From Nostoc sp. ATCC 53789 (GTDB taxonomy: Bacteria > Cyanobacteriota > Cyanobacteriia > Cyanobacteriales > Nostocaceae), in assembly GCF_009873495.1 (NCBI RefSeq), contig NZ_CP046703.1:3124501-3188500 (forward strand): 64,000 nucleotides of DNA, read 5' to 3'. Position 1 is the first letter of the stretch. Each line of letters starts with the position of its first letter. Of the stretch, positions 61,766 to 64,000 are shown piece by piece. The notes beneath the pieces were generated by a model, which was not told where the DNA came from, ran no database searches, and worked only from the letters and a program-made list of their open reading frames with translations. A program made the position numbers and the translations under genes.

Positions 61766-62509
61766 CTAAACAACACTTTTACGGCGGCGAGACATCACCA
61801 TTACAGTACCTACTGCACCCAAACCAAGTAATGCAGCTGGTTCGGGAACGGAGGTGGTGAATGTAGAACCAGAAAAAGTCAAATTAGCCAATGAACCGCC
61901 AGTAGTATCGAGAATTGCATTTGCCTGAGCAACAGTAGTATCATTTCTTTGGAAAGATAAGCTTCCTGCTCCTTTAGTTATCTCACCAGTAGCGCTGGTA
62001 AAGTATCCCCATAAATCAACTGCTATAGTAATGTTTGCACCAGTCTGAGTTATTTTGTAATCAGAAGATGTCAAGGTAAAAATATTACTGCCATCTGCTA
62101 GAGAAGCTGTACTTTCCCCAGGCAGAATCGTACCAGGAAGGGTAAGATTACCAAGGTCTAGAAATGGGTTTTGCACAGTATCGCTTGCGAATGAGATGAT
62201 ATCACGTATACTTGCTGAATTGAAACCTAAGAAACTTCCTGTCTGAGCGGCAATAGCAACTGGGGTACTCTTTACACCATTGGAATCTGCAAGAATGCTA
62301 TCTGGAGTAAAGGTTAGTGAATCTTTTTTCAATGTTACTAAACTGCTAGCAAATGGATTCGCAGTTACACCACCGTTAAAACTGAACTCACCTTTCAGTG
62401 CAGCAGCTTGAGCAGAACCGACAGATGTAAATAACCCAGCAACAGCTAAAGGAAGTGCAGCAGTAGCGGCCAGAGTAGCGTTTAGTAATTTAGATTTTAA
62501 ACTAATCAT
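61766..62509 (-). CDS. PEP-CTERM exported protein
   Basis: 247 residues. Signal peptide at 1-35 (LLNATLAATAALPLAVAGLF, cleavage near AQA-A). The sorting signal is SVPEPAALLGLGAVGTVMVMSRRRK, with PEP, a hydrophobic helix and a basic tail. The mature part is Ser/Thr/Gly-rich with repeated beta-strand pattern (GEFSFNGGVTANPFASSLV, LSFQRND). It is probably surface-located; the function is unknown. The upstream gap of 638 bases suggests regulated single-gene transcription. Confidence 0.85.
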   Translation of the reverse strand: MISLKSKLLNATLAATAALPLAVAGLFTSVGSAQAAALKGEFSFNGGVTANPFASSLVTLKKDSLTFTPDSILADSNGVKSTPVAIAAQTGSFLGFNSASIRDIISFASDTVQNPFLDLGNLTLPGTILPGESTASLADGSNIFTLTSSDYKITQTGANITIAVDLWGYFTSATGEITKGAGSLSFQRNDTTVAQANAILDTTGGSLANLTFSGSTFTTSVPEPAALLGLGAVGTVMVMSRRRKSVV

Positions 62510-63147
62510 GATCGTTTGAGAATCCTAATAATAACTTTGACGGAAAAATTGATTGTTTTACTTGTACTATCAGTAATTTATTTAAAATACTGTCAGTGAA
62601 AGCGGCACTTGTGTGACGTATTTCTTATTTCCATAAAATCACATAGATTCTGAGTACGCAAGATTTACTTAGTGGTCTTCATTACATCTTCAATTGTTGA
62701 GTAGTCTTCATAAATTTTTTATTTCCGGTATATCTATCCTTCGTATATTTGTCATTTAATAGGGTTGAAGCCGATCTATTTAACTTACGTATACTGAATG
62801 AAATTAGTGCTTTTTGTTATTGCAAATTACTCAACTATTTTTTAGATAAATAGAGTAAGCAATATATTTATATTCAGCCGTTGGAGATTTCCCAAATTTT
62901 TTTAAGGGTCTCAATTTACCTTTTACCCAGACTACAAGAGGGATTGAGAATGTTTATCCGAGAAGTGTTGAAACAAAGGAGATTTATCCAACGCGCAATA
63001 CACAAAGTAGCGGTTCCTCCCGTCCATAGATGAAATGGGAGAAACCGCTCTGTTGGTGTAATGTAGAAAATTTTAGTCAGCTAATTGAATGCCTGTAATA
63101 AATAGCCTGATTACTAGCTATTACTACTATTCTCAAATGTTGAAATG
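62510..63147. other. 638-base gap with repeat relics and a hairpin
   Basis: Non-coding. At about 62928-62962, CCAGACTACAAGAG through TTATCCGA is a relic of the element at 11913-12063. At 63009-63049, AGCGGTTCCTCCC and GGGAGAAACCGCT form a stem with one mismatch, possibly a transcript-end hairpin of the minus-strand DUF456 gene. Confidence 0.55.
63009..63049. terminator. Hairpin downstream of the DUF456 gene
   Basis: A 13-base stem with one mismatch around a 15-base loop, about 100 bases after the DUF456 stop on the minus strand. No T-run is present, so termination is only possible, not shown. Confidence 0.4.
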
Positions 63148-63666
63148 CTAAGAACTAAATACCTGTGGCCAAGTTGTCACAACAAAAACTACAACTGCTG
63201 CGATCGCTAACAACCCTTGAATCAAATTTCCCACCAAAGAGCCGACTACAATTCCTATACCTGCTTTAACCGCCAACCCAAATTCACGTCGGTAAATGTA
63301 CTCACCAATAATTGCTCCCAAAAGCGGGCCTAGTAAAATTCCTAACAGTGGCCCCCCAAAAGGCAATGTTGGCAATAATCCCAAAAATCCGACAACTAAA
63401 CCGACGATTGCGCCGATTTGCCCCCATTTGCTAGCTCCAGCTTGTCTTGCTCCCACATAACTAGCTAAAAAATCTACTCCGACACTGAGCAGTAAAACTA
63501 TAATTGTCACAATTAGAGGAATCTTGATAGCCGCGAAGGAACTACTAACGATTCCCCAGACGATAATTGCAATTAAAATTAAGCTGCTACCGGGTATGGC
63601 TGGAACTACAGCACCGATGATACCCACAACCATTACGGCAATTAATAGCCAATAAATAATTTGCAT
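63148..63666 (-). CDS. DUF456 family membrane protein
   Basis: 172 residues with about five membrane helices. The family pattern is evident: VVGIIGAVVPAIPGSSLILI (first helix with the GxxxPxxPG motif), VDFLASYVGARQAGASKWGQIGA, and LPFGGPLLGILLGPLLGAIIGEYIY. DUF456 proteins may be small transport or glycine-zipper membrane proteins; no function is established. It is a single gene. Confidence 0.88.
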   Translation of the reverse strand: MQIIYWLLIAVMVVGIIGAVVPAIPGSSLILIAIIVWGIVSSSFAAIKIPLIVTIIVLLLSVGVDFLASYVGARQAGASKWGQIGAIVGLVVGFLGLLPTLPFGGPLLGILLGPLLGAIIGEYIYRREFGLAVKAGIGIVVGSLVGNLIQGLLAIAAVVVFVVTTWPQVFSS

Positions 63667-63923
63667 AGATAAATTTCTAAATTTCCGAGCGGCCCTACTT
63701 TATATTGTATCTGGGCAAAATGCTGATAAATGCTGAGATTTCACCGACAGCAAATATGATTTTCTAGTTTAATCTGCTAAAATCTCTCTGCGATCGCTCA
63801 AGGCTTGTCTTAATAATTGTGGGTTGTAGGAATATACCCCTAGCCACAGGCGCACTGAAAGCACAAGCCATTCGTACTGACTAACTGAACTTCCCAAACA
63901 CTCCAAAATAAAGCTCAAAACTT

Positions 63924-64000
63924 ATGACGAGAAAAATATTAACTGGACTGAGTTCAGAAGCCTACGAACATCCTTTTGATCGCAAAGCCTTGGCTTCTTT
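63924..64000 (+). CDS. Start of a probable M48-family peptidase (cut by window end)
   Basis: Only 25 codons are visible: TRKILTGLSSEAYEHPFDRK, then ALASF, from the ATG at 63924. LTGLSSxxxEHPFDRKAL resembles the N-terminus of cyanobacterial M48-type zinc metalloproteases, but the HExxH motif would lie outside the window. The assignment is from N-terminal likeness alone. Confidence 0.4.
   Translation, partial: MTRKILTGLSSEAYEHPFDRKALAS

Overview
The window is chromosomal DNA of a filamentous, probably Nostoc-like cyanobacterium. The evidence is a very high density of the HIP1 octamer GCGATCGC, families of short tandem heptamer repeats in the intergenic DNA, a cyanobacterial gene set (phycobiliprotein lyase, NblB, flavodiiron proteins Flv1/Flv3, cyanophycin genes cphB-cphA, group 2 sigma factor, RRM RNA-binding protein) and PEP-CTERM exported proteins. 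About 56 coding features can be supported. No rRNA, tRNA, CRISPR array or prophage was recognised.

Layout. 1-3369: the 5' part of a very large repetitive DUF4347/beta-helix surface protein on the minus strand, cut by the window edge. 4.1-12.1 kb: a glycosyltransferase, a PEP-CTERM protein and an adaptor-RND efflux operon preceded by a long perfect palindrome. 12.1-18.5 kb: a CpcS-type lyase, an RRM protein, a BrnT-type toxin-antitoxin pair, the flv3-flv1 pair and coaX. 18.6-30 kb, mostly minus strand: hydrolase, Nudix, PEP-CTERM protein, a small basic protein, argH, larB, two tandem oligopeptide-type binding proteins, ispF and trmD. 30.5-34.5 kb: cphB-cphA (cyanophycin breakdown and synthesis) behind a long structured-looking leader. 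34.6-42.6 kb: tatA, a membrane Ser/Thr kinase, cbiT, cdsA, a DUF2993 protein, an rRNA pseudouridine synthase overlapping a RodZ-like protein, and malQ. 42.9-49.9 kb is the most accessory stretch: Nudix, a PIN toxin-antitoxin pair between degenerate direct repeats, a pentapeptide-repeat/RidA fusion, a phnD-phnC-phnE transporter whose two gaps both hold repeats, a conserved gene broken by an ISAzo13-type remnant, and a TPR fragment. 50.6-64 kb: a ferredoxin-like protein, an atypical Dps, carB, a sigma factor, DUF760, mutT, a CBS protein, nblB, a PEP-CTERM protein, a DUF456 protein and the first codons of a probable M48 peptidase.

How the genes fit together. Nitrogen and carbon storage (cphA/cphB, argH, carB, malQ), phycobilisome assembly and breakdown (CpcS-type lyase, nblB), oxygen and iron protection (flv3/flv1, dps) and envelope functions (RND pump, glycosyltransferase, PEP-CTERM proteins, tatA, cdsA) are represented, but mostly as separate transcription units rather than one system.

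The most unusual features are an intergenic repeat ecology (three copies of an imperfect-TIR element with interchangeable cores, three copies of a long hairpin repeat, many heptamer and 9-mer arrays, one of which supplies the C-terminus of TrmD), the pentapeptide-RidA fusion and the long leader before cphB. I found no clearly new multi-gene system. Many small conserved proteins remain without a known function.
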